Shown: positions 26,467-39,799, counted from the stretch's first letter. The stretch is DNA of 64,000 bases from Otis tarda (GCA_026413225.1 CM048552.1:27455001-27519000); one strand, 5' to 3'. Notes: generated from the letters alone by a model not told the origin. Numbers and translations: made by a program.

Positions 26467-27984
26467 GTAAAAAAGTATGGCAGAAAGTATTTACTTTTCT
26501 TACATTCAGTGGGTTTGTCATCATAGTGCTGTAAGAGTGGATAACTAACAATAAATACTTTAACTAACAATAAATAACTTTTCTTTGCATGATGAAAGGT
26601 AACAAGTGAACTGTATTTGGATTTTCCTTCAAGTAACACCTATATTTCTTGCACTTCGTTATGTGTGGAAACAAGTCTTACCTTTTCCAATAGGTGTTGG
26701 AGGTGTAGCAGCAGTAGTCCCTGGACTGATTAACTTCGTTGGTCTGAAGAATTCTGGTATTTTGGTGCATATAAAGGCCTATTCTAGAAGCTACTGACAA
26801 AATAAGTTTTCAATAGTGTTACATCACTTCTTATCGTAGTTATTTACTGTGTGCCAAAGTGAGATATCAAGCGCTGAGCAAAGCAAAACATTTGTTAAAC
26901 CATATTAAAACAGCCCCGTATATGTGTTGTTTTGCTAAGCTTAAGCTTCACTACTCAGGTAGCTACTCTTATTCCAGGCTCTCCTAAAATTGGAGATTAA
27001 AAGTATGAAACTATGAGGTGTTTTCTAGTATGAAATATCTATGCCTTTGCATTGCAAACATCCTTTTCACTCTGTCCTTTCCAGCGGTGACTGTTAAATT
27101 GATAGTAGTCTCTTTTTGTTTTTCACACAGGATCTGAATATCTTTATTGTTGCCAGGCATTTAACTACTAATTTAGCTGAAAGTATTCTGCTGGTTGCTT
27201 ATTTCGATAATTGATGTGGCTTTCCCACTTGATTCCTCCTGCTTTAATTTGATCTTTCTGCATAATCCAGAATAAACTAGTGAGCAGAGATACACACACT
27301 ATTTGTAAAAATAATAATAAAAAATTCCAACATCATGTTGATGTAACTGTTTCTCGGTTTCTGTGATCTTTATGAATAATACAGCTGTTACTTCATTGTT
27401 AGTGACTAATTTAAAGTGTTTTATCTGTTTGCCATCATTACTCATGTTGCTGACAATGAGAAATGTAACTCGGTTATCCAATCTGTATTATTAAGTTAAC
27501 TGAACTTTTCCATTTTTAGTTGAGGGAACATACGCAGGACTTTTCCTTTATGCCAATAAATGGTACAGTTAATTTTGTTGATGGTAACACCAAAGTGCAA
27601 CTGATAACATAGCACTTCTTTCTTCTCTTTGTGTGCTGCTTCATGTTACTGTTGCTGAGGAAAAAATGTGTAAGATTTGTCCTTGGTTCTTCCAAATAAA
27701 TTATGATAGTAATTTATAAAAGCTAATTATGAATAAGATGAGAGATTTGATTGAGGTCCTTTTCAAATTCAGCACTTCTGAAAATACTCTCATAGCAGCA
27801 ATGACTTTTGTTATGCTTGGGTGTGTGTGTTCACGTACTTTTCTCCCTCCCACTGTTTTGATGCTGTTCTGACTTATGGATAGGTCTTTCCACCTGCAGT
27901 TCTCCCAGACATCTGTCTTAGAAGCTCTAGCAGTGTACTAAAAATATTTAGCACTAGGTCTCTTATAAAAGCCAGTGTTCCGTT

Positions 27985-29335
27985 TATAGAAACATAGAAT
28001 GGTTTGGGTTGGAAGGGACCTTTAAAGGTCATCTAGTCCAACGCCCCAGCAAGGAGCAGGGATATCTTCAGCCAGATCAGGTTGCTCAGAGCCTCATACA
28101 ACCTGGCCTTGAAAATTTCCAGGGATGGGGCATCAACCACATCTCTGGGTAACATGCTCCAGTATTCCACTATCCTCAGTGTAAAAAATGTCTTCCTTAT
28201 ATCAAGTCTGAATCTGCCTCCCTCTATTTTAAAACCATTACCCCTCATCCTGTCACAACAGGCCCTACTGAACAGCCTCTCCCCATCTTTCTTATAGGGC
28301 TCCTTGAGGTACTGGAAGACCACTATAAGGTCTCCCCAGAGCCCTCTCATCTCCAGGCTGAACAGCTTCAACTCTCTCAGCCTGTCCTCATAGGAGAGGT
28401 GCTCCAGCTCCATCTTAATGGCCCTCCTCTGGACCCTCTAACTGGTCCATGTCCTTCTTATGTTGGGGGCTCCAGAGCTGGATGCAGTACTCCAGGTGGG
28501 GTCTCAGCAGAGCAGAGTAGAGGGGCAAAAACACCTCTCTCAACCTGCTGTGCATGCTTCTTTTGATGCAGCCCTGTATATGGTTGGCTTTCTGGGCTGC
28601 AAGCGCGCATTGCGAGTTCATGCTGAGCTTCTTGTCCACCAGAACTCCCAAGTCCTTCTCCTCAGGGCTGCTCTCAATCCATTCTCTGCCCAGCCTGTAT
28701 TTGTGCCTGGGATTGCTCTGACCCTTGTGCAGGACCTTGCACTTGGCCTGATTGAACTTCATGAGGTTTGCCTGCGCCCACCTCTCCAGCCTGTCAGGGT
28801 CCCTCTGGATGGCATCCCTACCTTCCAGCGTGTCGACAGCACCACACAGCTTGGTGTTGTCAGCAAACTTGCTGAAGCTGCACTCTATCCCACTGTCTTT
28901 GTCACCAAAAAGATGTTAAACAGGGCTGGTCCCAGTACCAACCACTGAGAAACGCCATTCTTCACTGATCTTCACTGGACCTCAAGCCATTGACCACAAC
29001 TCTTTTAAGTGCAGCCATCCGGCTGATTCCTGATCCACTGAGTGGTCCATCCATCAAATCCATGTCTCTTCAGTTTAGAGACAAGGATGTTGTGTGGGAC
29101 AGTGTCAAATGCTTTATGCAAGCCTAGGTAGGTGACACCAATTGGTCGTTCCTTGTCCACTAATGCTGTAACCCCGTCACAGAAGGTTACCAAATTGGTC
29201 AGGCATGATTGCCCTTAGTGAAGCCATGTTGGCTGTCACCAGTCACCTCTTTGGTCTCCATGTGCCTTACTATGGTTTCCAGGAGAATCTGCTTGATGAC
29301 TTTGCCAGGCACAGAGGTCAATGAGTTCTCTCTGA
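27985..29335 (-). repeat. CR1 LINE, 5'-truncated, RT motifs damaged
   Basis: A reverse-orientation copy of about 1.35 kb running from the 3' tip at 27985 to upstream of RT motif A. The reading frame is broken into at least three pieces (29005-29193, 28415-28762 and 28033-28413). In the motif A region the expected catalytic aspartate is glycine ([11 protein letters not shown]). In motif C the minus-strand translation gives FADN in place of FADD. It is therefore a dead RT remnant. The 5' end lies next to the 3' tip of the following CR1 copy, which begins only about 25 bases away. Confidence 0.92.
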
Positions 29336-29358
29336 AATAGCAGAGTAAAATTTTATCT

Positions 29359-30457
29359 ATAGAATCATAGAATCATAGAATGGTTAGAGTTGGAAGGGAC
29401 CTTCAAAGGTCATCTAGTCCAACCCCCCTGCAAGAGCAGGGACATCCCTGACTAGATCAGGTTGCTCAGAGCCTCATCCAGCCTGGCCTTGAACATTTCC
29501 AGGGATGGGGCATCCACCACCTCTCTGGGCAACCTGTTCCAGTGCTCTACAACTCTCATTGTAAAAAATTTTTTTCTAATATCTAATCTAAACCTACCTC
29601 CTTCTAATTTAAACCCATTACCCCTTGTCCTATCACAACAGGCCCTACTGAACAGCTTCTCCCCATCTTTCCTGTAGGCCCCCTTGAGGTATTGGAAGAC
29701 CGCTATCAGGTCTCCCCGGAGCCTCCTCTTCTCCAGGCTGAACAGCCCCAACTCTCTCAGCCTGTCCTCATAGGAGAGGTGCTCCAGCCCTCTGATCATC
29801 TTGGTGGCCCTTCTCTGGACCCTTTCCAACTGGTCCTTCTTGTGTTGGGGGCTCCAGAACTGGACGCAGTACTCCAGGTGGGGTCTCACCAGGGCAGAGT
29901 AGAGAGGCAGAATCACCTCCCTCGACCTGCTGGCCACGCTCCTCTTGATGCAGCCCAGGATGCGGTTGGCCTTCTGGGCCACAAGGGCGCATTGCCCGCT
30001 CATGTTGAGCCTCTCGTCTACCAGCACTCCCAAGTCTTTCTCCTCAGTGCTGCTCTCAATCCAATCTTCGCCCAGCCTGTATTTGTGCCTGGGATTGCCA
30101 CGACCCAGGTGCAGGACCTTGCACTTGGCCTGGTTGAACTTCATGAGGTTGGCACGGGCCCACCTCTCCACCCTGTCAAGGTCCCTCTGGATGGCATCCC
30201 TCCCTTCCAGCGAGTCGACGGCACCACTCAGCTTGGTGTCATCGGCGAACTTGCTGAGGGTGCACTCTATCCCACTGTCCATGTCGCCGACAAAGATGTT
30301 GAACAGGGCCGGGCCCAACACGGACCCCTGAGGGACGCCACTGGTGACCGGTCTCCACTTGGACATTGAGCCGTTGACCACCACTCTCTGAGTGCGGCCA
30401 TCCAGCCAACTCCTTATCCACCGCGTGGTCCATCCATCGAACCCATGCCTCTCTAGT
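29359..30457 (-). repeat. Young CR1 LINE with 310-codon RT frame
   Basis: A reverse-orientation copy, 5'-truncated, with the 3' tip at 29359. A single uninterrupted frame (29452-30384, 310 codons from the first ATG) covers the C-terminal half of the CR1 reverse transcriptase: [15 protein letters not shown] (motif B), [10 protein letters not shown] (motif C, both aspartates present), thumb, and the C-terminal block ending LDEALSNLI. Motif A and the endonuclease are missing because the copy stops near 30457, so it cannot act on its own. The lack of stops suggests it is the youngest CR1 in the window. Confidence 0.94.
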
Positions 30458-30837
30458 TAATCTAGATATTGTGGAAATACAAGCTGTTATAGGACAATTT
30501 AAAAATTGGTAACTTTTGAGTAATGGGATCAGTAAACAGAGTACTAATTGGAAAATTGCTTTAAAATTTTAATAAAGGGCATAAAATCCAAAATATACAA
30601 TGGAGATGAGTATTCTGTTTACTTTAAAATGTTCCATACTAGAAATCAGATTTATTTAGTTAAGTCCATTCATTCATTCAGCCTCTTCACTAGAAGTAGT
30701 AATAAGAATAAAATTCTTCCTGGAGGTCATACATGTTACTCTCACAATTTACCTTCCAAAGTGAATACTGGAAAAAATTTGAAAACATTGAATTATCTTA
30801 CTATACCTCAAATAAATCTATATTGTTAATAGAATAA

Positions 30838-32086
30838 AATAGAATGATCACCTACAATGATCACTTAGTCCAGCTGCCTGACCAATTCAGGGCTGACCAA
30901 AAGCTTAAGAATGTTATTAAGGACATCATCCAAATACCTCTTAAGCACTGACAGACATGGAGCATCAACCATCTCTCTAGGAAGCCTGTTCCACTGTTTG
31001 ACCACCCTCTTGGTAAAGAAATGCTTCCTGACATCCAGTCTAAACCTCCCTTGGCACAGCTTTGAAATATTCCCATATGTCCTATCACTGGATACCAGGG
31101 AGAAGAGATCAGCACCTCCCTGTCCCTCCTCAGGAAGCTGTAGAGAGCAATGACATTGCCCTTGGCCTCCTTTTTGCCAAACTAGACAAACCCAGAGTCC
31201 TTAGCCACTCCTCACAGGACGCACCTTCCAGCCCTTTCACCAGCTTCATTGCTCTCCTTTGGACACATTCAGGAACCCTCACATCCTTCTTAAATTGTGG
31301 GGCCCAGAAGTGCGCACAGTACTCTAGGTGAGGCTGCACCAACGCTGAATACAGCAGGACAATCACCTCCTTTGACCGGCTGGTTACGCTGTTTGATGCA
31401 CCCCAGGATGTGATTTGCCCTCTTGGCTGCCAGGGCACACTGCTGACTCACATTGAGCCTGCTGCCAGCCAGCACCCCCAGATCCCTTTCTGCAGGGCTG
31501 CTCTCCCTCCACTCCTCTCCCAATTTATACTTGTGCCAGCCATTACTCCATCCTAGGTGCAGAATCCAGCATTTTGACTTGTTAAATTTCATCCCGTTAA
31601 TCATTGCCCAATGCTCCAGTCTATCTAGATCCCTCTGTAAGGCCTCTTGTACCTCAAGAGAGTCAACAGCACCTCCCAGTTTGGTATCATCAGCAAACTT
31701 GGTAATGGTGCATTCAACTCCTGCATCCAGATCATTGATAAATGTATTGAACAGAACTGGCCCTAGAATTGAACCCTGAGGAACACCGCTGGTGACCGGC
31801 TGCCAGCCAGATGTCACCCCATTCACTACAACCCTTTGAGCTCTGCCATTTGTCCAGTTCTTCACCCAGTGCGCTGTGAACCAGGTAATCCCACAATTGG
31901 ACAACTTGTCCAGAAGGATGCTGTGAGGGACAGTGCCAAAAGCCTTACTGAAATCCAGAAGAACTACATCCACCACCTTCCCTTCATCCACTGGGCAGGT
32001 GACTTTATCATAGAAGGACATCAAATTAGTTAAACAGGACTTTCTCTTTGTGGAGCCATGTTGACTGTGCCTGATGGCTGCATTGT
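30838..32086 (-). repeat. CR1 LINE of a second subfamily, 5'-truncated
   Basis: A reverse-orientation CR1 whose 3' part ('ccagctgcctgaccaattcagggctg') differs from the neighbouring copies, marking another subfamily. A 244-codon frame (31290-32024) includes motif A with its catalytic aspartate ([13 protein letters not shown]; the second conserved D is G), motif B ([15 protein letters not shown]) and motif C (TKFADDTKL). The frame shifts near 31390, and the C-terminal region continues in other frames to about 31115. The 5' end of the element is missing. Confidence 0.92.
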
Positions 32087-32825
32087 AAACTCATAATTTA
32101 CATGCCTTTTCATTAAAATAATTAAAATTTGGTAATCATGTAATGTCCATGCAGTAATGGGATGCTATTTTAAGTGAGATTTTGATAGCTTGAAAATAGG
32201 AAAATCTAAATGCTGTAAATGAAAAAGAAACGCAGATTCATTTAGTTAAAATTTTTCTGTTGTGCCTTTGGTATGTTTTGTCTGTTACTAAGTTGAAGAA
32301 ACTTTTAAACTGCTAAGCATTGAGGTTAAAGTACTCTCTTTTCTGTTAGAGGTCAAATTTCCTTCAGTACTTCAGAAGAATGGCTGACAGATTTCCATGC
32401 AAAGAATTATGAATTGATTTGCATGAATTTGAACTATAAATTTGGACATGCAAAAAAATCTATATGACAAATGGTTATTTAAATAACCAGAAAGCTCAAG
32501 TCTTTTCTATCCATTGAGACTCATTATCAGTAGTAAAATCTGTATTATTTTCAGAAATAATAAATGTCTGGGTGGTTAGATAATCAAAGCATCAAACAGG
32601 CATACTTCCTTACAAAACATTAGCCTATAACTTTCAAATGTTTAAGCATCAGACAACAAAGCTGTCATAAAACAGGTGTAATGTCATCTTTATGTAGAAC
32701 ATCTGTATGGCTCTTCTCAATTAAAAACACGTGTTGTTTCATGACTTGAGCTTTTTCTCCTTCCTGGTTTAGAAACTTAGTGCAAGGCCTGAGTTTCACC
32801 TTTTATATCTGCAAAAATATAAAAA

Positions 32826-33082
32826 AATAGAGGTCTCAAAGTAGAGGGAGGTAGATTTAGATTTGATATTGGGAAAAAAACTTTTACAATGAGGGTGATA
32901 GAACTCTGGAACAGGTTGCCCAGAGAGGTGGTTGATGCCCCATCCCTGCAAATATTCAAGGCCAGGTTGGATGAGGCTCTGAACAATCTGATCTAGTTGG
33001 AGATGTCCCTGCTCCTTGCAGGGGGGTTGGACTAGATGACCTTTGAAGGTCCCTTCCAACCCTAACCATTCTATGATTCTAT
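32826..33082 (+). repeat. CR1 LINE 3' end, sense orientation
   Basis: About 257 bases matching the terminal coding and 3' UTR part of the same CR1 subfamily as the 19.4 kb copy, ending 'ccattctatgattctata'. The frame is open only briefly. It faces the copies at 28.0-30.5 kb, giving inverted-repeat potential in the CTTNBP2 pre-mRNA. Confidence 0.92.
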
Positions 33083-36000
33083 AAGAAGTGAAGAATATTT
33101 TACATTGGCTGTATTGTTTTTTCTGGTTGGTACTGATCTGTTAGTAACTGGTCTTAGCTTTGTAATATGACCTTTTCATTTTTAAAACCACAACCTCAAA
33201 ATAGTGGATTTTCATTACTGTAAGCAAAAAAAAAAAAAAACCAAACTAGTAATGAAGACTTGGAAGTATTTTTCTGTCTGTCCTATCTGTACTTCTTTCT
33301 CTCATGGAGTTTTTTTTTGTCAGGTAACAGGGAGAAAGGGAAGGACATTGTGCTACTTAGCCATATTTAGGTAATCGTAAACTGGTGCTATTGGGTGATA
33401 TTCTCTTTTATGGAGTCAGAACCCTAAGGAAATTCAGGCTTGATTATTAGCTTGGTTGTATAATTCTTCTTCGGTGATTTCTGTTATCTTGTAAGTCAGG
33501 ATTGTGTAAGTGTTAATTAAATGTTTGACTTCCTATACACAGAGAGATTTGAATTAATTGTTAGGCATGTTGTACTTTTTAAAGTCTGCTTTTTAGTGCA
33601 GAGAAGAGGAAATTGTACAGCTTTTTGCAATATTTGTATACTTTGCATGAAATAGAAAAAAATCTGGTTTGCTGTTGTTTTCATCGACTACTGGGTAAGA
33701 TCTGACCTTTTATGCCTTAAAATTATGGTTTTGTGTATCTTCTTAAATGGAAAGTACTGAGGATAGCCTTGTAAAACAACATACAGTCTTATATTCAGAG
33801 CTTTCTTTTTACTTTGAAAAATGCTTTTCAAAAGCTTGGATTTAAAGCTATGTGATTCTGAAAGGGACACTTTGCAAATTACAAATTTTTGGAAAAGTTC
33901 TATGGGTTGTTGTGAATAAGAGAATAATGCAACTTTTTGTTGTTACTCTTATTTTAATGGTTCATGCTTGGGGTAACTTTTCTAGAAAAACTGATTATAT
34001 CTCCACTTTCATGCAGCCTACTTCATTGTAATGATTTCACTGATATATTTGCATGGCTTATGACTGTTATGAGATACTGCTCAAAGATAGTTTTGAATGC
34101 TTTTTATGAGTATGTGTGCCTTACATTTAAAATTATTAAACAAGTATATTTTCTTTTCTTTATTAGTACCTCTACCAAAAGACTTGAATTCTTTCACAGT
34201 CACAATCAGGAAAGATCAGTCATCTGTAAAGAGCATTTTTAATAGTATGAAACAATTATATAGGTCTGTCAGAGCATAATCAACCTGTTTGTTGGTTTTG
34301 TTTAACTTGCTGATTGCATCCTCCTATTTCACAATTCTTTTGACTGTTTTCACCCTTCTTGAACTAGCAGCCTGTTTTGATCATCAACCTTCTTCAGAGA
34401 ATTTCCATTTTTTTCATCCTCACTAACATCCTTAAAGTGTACATACAAGTTTTTGTCTTGTGGTACTTAACACTTATCATGGAAACAGACAGTTTTAATA
34501 TATTGTTCAAATATTTTTCACATAATATTGAGTTCATTAAAATCTAATTCGCTCAGACTTTACATAGGAAGCAAAGGCAGAAAAGCACTGTCACAGTGCT
34601 GAAGAAAGGAATTTATAGAGTAGTTAAGGTTATAAAGAGAAATTGAGCATTGCATGTTCATTGACAGAAATCACACTGCAGAATACCAGTTCTTCAGCAG
34701 TTATTGATGTTTACGTTTCCATTTGTAGTTTGTTCTGTAAAACTTTATATGGAAGGAACGTCTTATATGATACTTTGAAAACATTAATTTACATCTGCAT
34801 TAAAAAAAAAACAACGAAGAAATGCCAAAAAAAGCCCCCAAGCCCTATTTGTAACAAAATTGCTACCATTCTTTAAAGAGCCATTCTTAATTAATTATAC
34901 TTAGACATCAAGTCCCCTACTCCACCTCAGTATTTTGCAGGTATCTCTGAAAGTACTGCTTTTATTATGAGTATGTACTTATTGATTTTGCTTAAATGAA
35001 TAGCTCCAGTAAATCATTTCAAGATATGGTATAATGCCACTGAATAAGATTAATAAACAAGTTTTCATTCAGTCACCTTCCTCTTTTAAAAAATCAATTA
35101 ACCTTTCAGTTTTATTTAGAATGAAGGGCTCACTCCCATCTTTGACATAACATAATATAAGCTCTTACTGCCTCCTCTTCTCTGCTGGTTAATTTTAAAA
35201 AACTTTTTACCACTCCCTAATACATATGTCAAGAGAAAATATTAGTATGAACTTATCAACATCTGTTGAAACAATTTTAATATATGTGGAAAAGGAAATT
35301 AATCGGAGGAACAAATGCTCTTGAAAGGAAGGAAATTTTGTTTAAGGGTTGTGGGGCAGCTTTAATTCAGTTCCATTGTTCCACAGCAGTGTAGGACATG
35401 CAGTCCTATTTTTGATGTTTATCATCAGTTTCTGCATGGAAGACTTGGACTTGCTGAACTCTTTACTTGGCAGGTAAATGAAGAGGAAACTCTGACATAC
35501 ATTGAGGGAAAAATGCAATATTAACCTTAAAAATACTGTTGCTTCTATATTCTGTTACTGATTATGTAAGCTGATTATGAAAACTCATTTCAGCAACTGT
35601 GTGCAACTAAGATCAATATAGATTATTAGAGAAAGAAAACTAACAGTATAACTTATATGATTAATTTTTCATTTTTCCTTATTGAGCTTATTTCTGACTT
35701 GTATATTAATTGGTCATATTTGTTTTCCCTTATTTTTTTATACTTTTAGCTTTAAGTCTTTAAGCAGTAAGATGGATGCTATGTGAAGGACTCCCTGCCC
35801 CCTTACATTCCTGTTTCAATAACGGGGAGGGGGGGGAGCGGAATCTAACTAGACTTCATAATTCCCAGTTTGGTCACTGGATATAGGTTTATTTTTTTTT
35901 CTTCTTCTTTTGAAGTGGAACACAAGAAACAAGTGACTGCAGGCCAGTTCTTACACTGGATTTGCAGCTTTTCCCACAGCCCATCATCCAGATACCTCCA

Positions 36001-36559
36001 CTCTTTTTGTTCCTCTCCCTGCACACCCCACTGCCAGCCTTCATCTGCCAGTAGCTAAATGGGGTCAGTGCCTGCAAAGGGTCAGTATGAGAGATGGAAG
36101 TCTCCAGGAGGGAGCTGGCAGATAGATGCACAGAGGTGATTTGAACAGTGTGAAAAAAGTTGGTGTAGGGGTGAATGAGGTGTCTTGCTGTATGTGGTAG
36201 GAGACAGACTCCTTGAGAGAGTAATAAAAGAATCAGTTTATCTTACAGCCTGCTCTTCCAGATTCTTGTTGGCTGCAGACTTAGGAGAGAAAACCTGAGA
36301 GTAAACCTTCCCTATGTATTGCACAGCTACATAATCCCTAGGATTGTTCACTGCTGTTTTTTTTTATTTTTGAAAATATCACAAACTAAAAGTTCTGTTT
36401 TCTAAGTCATAAAAATTATTTTCATGATCCTAAGCAAGACATAAGACTTTTTCCACCAGTTATTTTCCTTCCTCTAAGAGGTCATTTCTGTCATTTGTTA
36501 CTTGAGAAGATTGCTAGCATCTACAAGATAAAAAACAGCAGTCCTAGAAGAAGTCACTA

Positions 36560-36990
36560 ATCAGAGTAATTTAGGTTGGAAGGCACCTCGAGAGATCATT
36601 CAGTCCAGTCTTCTGCTTAAAGCAGGACTAACGTCAAACATGGATCAGGTTGCTGGTGGCCTTATCCAATCTAGTTTTGAAAATCTCCCAACGACAGAAG
36701 GCAACACGTTCCAGTGCTTATCTACTCTCACTGCAAAGAATTTGTGTCCAACTCAAATTTCCCTCATTAGATCATGGGATCATTCCTACTGGTCCAGTCA
36801 CTGTGCAGACCTCTAGCGTGTTTCTCCCTGCTTGTCTCTGTTTCACAGTGAAAAATCCTATTTCTACTCAGCTCTTCCTTGAAGAGAAGCTGTGTTGTAC
36901 CTTTTTGATCATCTGTCACTCCTCTCTGAAGATGTTTTTCAGTTCTACTGTATTTTTTTTGTAAAAACTTCTAGTCCATCCTTGATCTAA
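36560..36990 (-). repeat. Old CR1 LINE 3' region
   Basis: Diverged reverse-orientation CR1. Recognisable phrases are 'ttaggttggaaggcacctcg', 'gatcattcagtccagtcttctgc', 'gatcaggttgctg' and 'acacgttccagtgctt'. It is much more eroded than the 29.4 kb copy. The distal border is approximate. Confidence 0.75.
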
Positions 36991-37957
36991 CATAATGCTA
37001 TAAATCAGCCTGTCCATAAATAAACTTTGAGTTCTTTTTAAGTAGTAGTTGCACTCTTATTTTAGTCTTCCCATTTAATCTTTCAGAGCCTGTGTAAGAA
37101 TTTAAAAGCTCTGCATAAATGTGATGTTGTTATTGGACTGAATTCAAAAGCTGTTGTAAATAAGTTTAAGCTTTTACCAGGATCCACAAATTACATGTTT
37201 TTACATCTGTGGTCTCTTAGAGCCAGATGCCACAGGTGTCCTATAAACATACACAGTGTTGCACTGAAAGCATTTCAGTTCCTCTGAAAATGCATGATTT
37301 TCACTCTAAAGCATGCCAGCAAGAGAAATAAGTGAGTGTGGCCCTTCCTTCTGCAGGAAGATGTAATTTATATACATTCAGACTTGTGTTTTATTGTCAA
37401 GCTGATGGTGTTCAAACTCGTTGCTCCCTTTTGTTTCCTTTTCTTTTTATACCTCTCCTTCTGGCAGGCAAGTGTGGAAGTGGTATTCTTTGCCTAAGTC
37501 AGGCCACTTTTAAGCTGAAAAATTAAGTTTAAAATTCAGCTTAGAAGTGGTCTAGCAGAAAAGGAAGAGTTACTGTGGAGATAATGTCTGGCAACGAGCA
37601 TGCTCAGTTCTGTTCCTATTCTTTCTTTTGTTTTAAAAAAGAATACTTAAGTGAGTGTCTTTGTGTGGTAATTTCTGTAGTAGCCTGGAAATTTTTTTGG
37701 GGGGGGGCTAACTCCAGATTTCTAATAATAATGTTATATGTATGTTAAAATGTCAGCAGTTCTCATTCATGCTAATTGTATAATTTCTGGAAAACTTCAA
37801 ATGAATATCCCGTGATTTGGCAATGCTCCATGAAGTTCTGCAGTTCATTGCAAAATACCCAGATTGCATTTTCTTTTAAATACTTTGTTTTCATTTTGAA
37901 GTACATTTTTGGCATTTTGCAAATTTGACATAAATCTTAATGTTGGGATTATAATAG

Positions 37958-38527
37958 TGTGCTGGTTTTGGAGGGATAGTAGCTAGTATGGGGCTATGCT
38001 TTGGATTTGTGCTGGAAACAGTGTTGATAACACAGGGATGTTTTAGTTATTGCTGAGCTGCACTTACACAGAGTCAAGGCCTTTTCTGCTCCTCACCGCC
38101 CCAGCAGCAAGTAGGCTGGGGGTGCACAAGAAGCTGGGAGGGGACACAACTGGGACAACTGACCCCAACTGACCAGAGGGATATTCCATACCATATGACA
38201 TCACGCTCAGCTATAAAGTTGGGGGAAGAAGAAGGAAAGGGAGGCAGAGACACGTTTGGAGTGATGGCGTTTGTCTTCCCAAGTAACTGTTATGCATGAT
38301 GGAGCCCTGCTTTCCTGGAGATGGCTGAACCCCTGCCTGCTGGTGGGAAGTAGTGAATTAATTCCTTTTTTGATTTGCTTGCACACACGGCTTTTGCTTT
38401 ACCTATTAAATTGTTTTTATCTCAACGCGGGAGTTTTCTCTCTTTTTCGATTCTCTCCCTCATCCCACCCCGGGGGAGCGAGTGAGTTGTGTGGTGCTTA
38501 TTTGCCAGCTGGGGTTAAACCATGACA
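37958..38527 (+). mobile_element. Solo LTR of an endogenous retrovirus, ERVL-like
   Basis: A 570-bp element beginning TGTGCTGG and ending CATGACA, flanked by a perfect 5-bp direct repeat AATAG (37953-37957 and 38528-38532). The TG...CA ends plus target duplication mark an integrated LTR. Inside are a TATAAA at 38212-38217 and an ATTAAA poly(A) signal at 38405-38410, in + orientation, so U3-R-U5 order runs with the gene. No internal retroviral sequence or second LTR is adjacent, so it is a solo LTR left by recombination. Five-base duplications are typical of ERVL-type (class III) insertions; the family label is recognition, not a database match. Confidence 0.9.
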
Positions 38528-39799
38528 AATAGATATTGATGTACAAGAAGAGCTGCGATGCTTTCACTTTCAGTGGGTGTGCATTATTTATGTTTACTCT
38601 TTTAAGCCTATGTACTACATTTTGATGAGGAAGTGATTTACTATATTAAGCATTTAGTATTAATATTAATCTGCTTAAATTTTACTGTGGATAGTCATAT
38701 AATATCACCTTCTGACATCCCTTGCTATTTGCATTGTCAGTAGAATACATTGTAAAGTATGTAGAAGATGTTTAGCATGATTCAGAAGAAATTAAAATAG
38801 CATGATTTATAAGAAGATTTTGTATTTACTTCTGACTTAAAAAACCCCACTCAACTATGTTATGGTGTGTTATCCAAAAGGGTCTATTTCTCCAACTTTT
38901 AAAAGTTTTAAATTTAAAAACCAGTCATCAATAAGGTAACAGGAAAGTGGATTATCTAAGTAGAATTTTCATGTTAAAGTTAACAAACCTTTTCATTTTC
39001 CTGTCAGACTGTGTTTGGCTTCCTAACCTCTTATGACATAAAAGCAATTGAATATTTTTTTGAAAAGCCAAAGAGGCATTAAAAATATGTTTACAGGTAT
39101 TCTCAGTGCTGAATATTCATTTATTGGTTTGCCATTCTTGCTGTAGAAATGGTACAATGCCATTCTTGTGAAAGCCTCTGGTGCCTTGGTGCACTTCTTT
39201 TATTGTCTTGACACCCTCAGTTAGTGTTCTGACATTCAGTGTTCAGTGCTTTTCTTCGCAATGTATTTTTATTGAGTTATTTTATTCAAAGCATCTTTAT
39301 TTAAAGTAGTTGGTATTTTTATTTTTCTGTGACATGACAACTAAATTCCAGAAATACCCAAGAAATACTGGATTTCAGTTTAACAGAGTACTAAGTCTCA
39401 TGTACAATGAAAGACTGTGTCAGTGCCTGATGCCTGTTGACACGTGTTCAGCTAGGAGGCGATGATGGAGATTACACGTAGTTCTCTTCACCCGTGCCAA
39501 TTTGTCTGAGGCTAATTTGGAACATGAAGTGATATTAACATTCAGCCCTGATCAGAAAGTCTTCTTGGGTACAGAGCACAGATAGCCAGAGTTCACTGTA
39601 GTGTCTTTTATGAGATGGATCTTAGGACCAACACTCTGGTTTCTAAGAGAGAACAATAAAAATTGATAATATAGACAAATGTTGATGGATGTTATGTTAT
39701 CTGTTGAGACTTCAGTATAGTCAAAATGCTGTTGCTCTTGCTTTTCTGGTCCAGTCTTTTGTTTTTGTGTGAGCCATGTTTAAGGACATAACAGCCAAA

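Noticed and set aside
29692..30369. 225-codon + strand frame over the young CR1
   Set aside because: Shadow of the minus-strand RT frame, with no independent support.
29359..32086. Possibly active autonomous CR1 element
   Set aside because: All copies are 5'-truncated, without ORF1 or endonuclease. The best copy lacks motif A and the others have frame breaks or altered catalytic residues.
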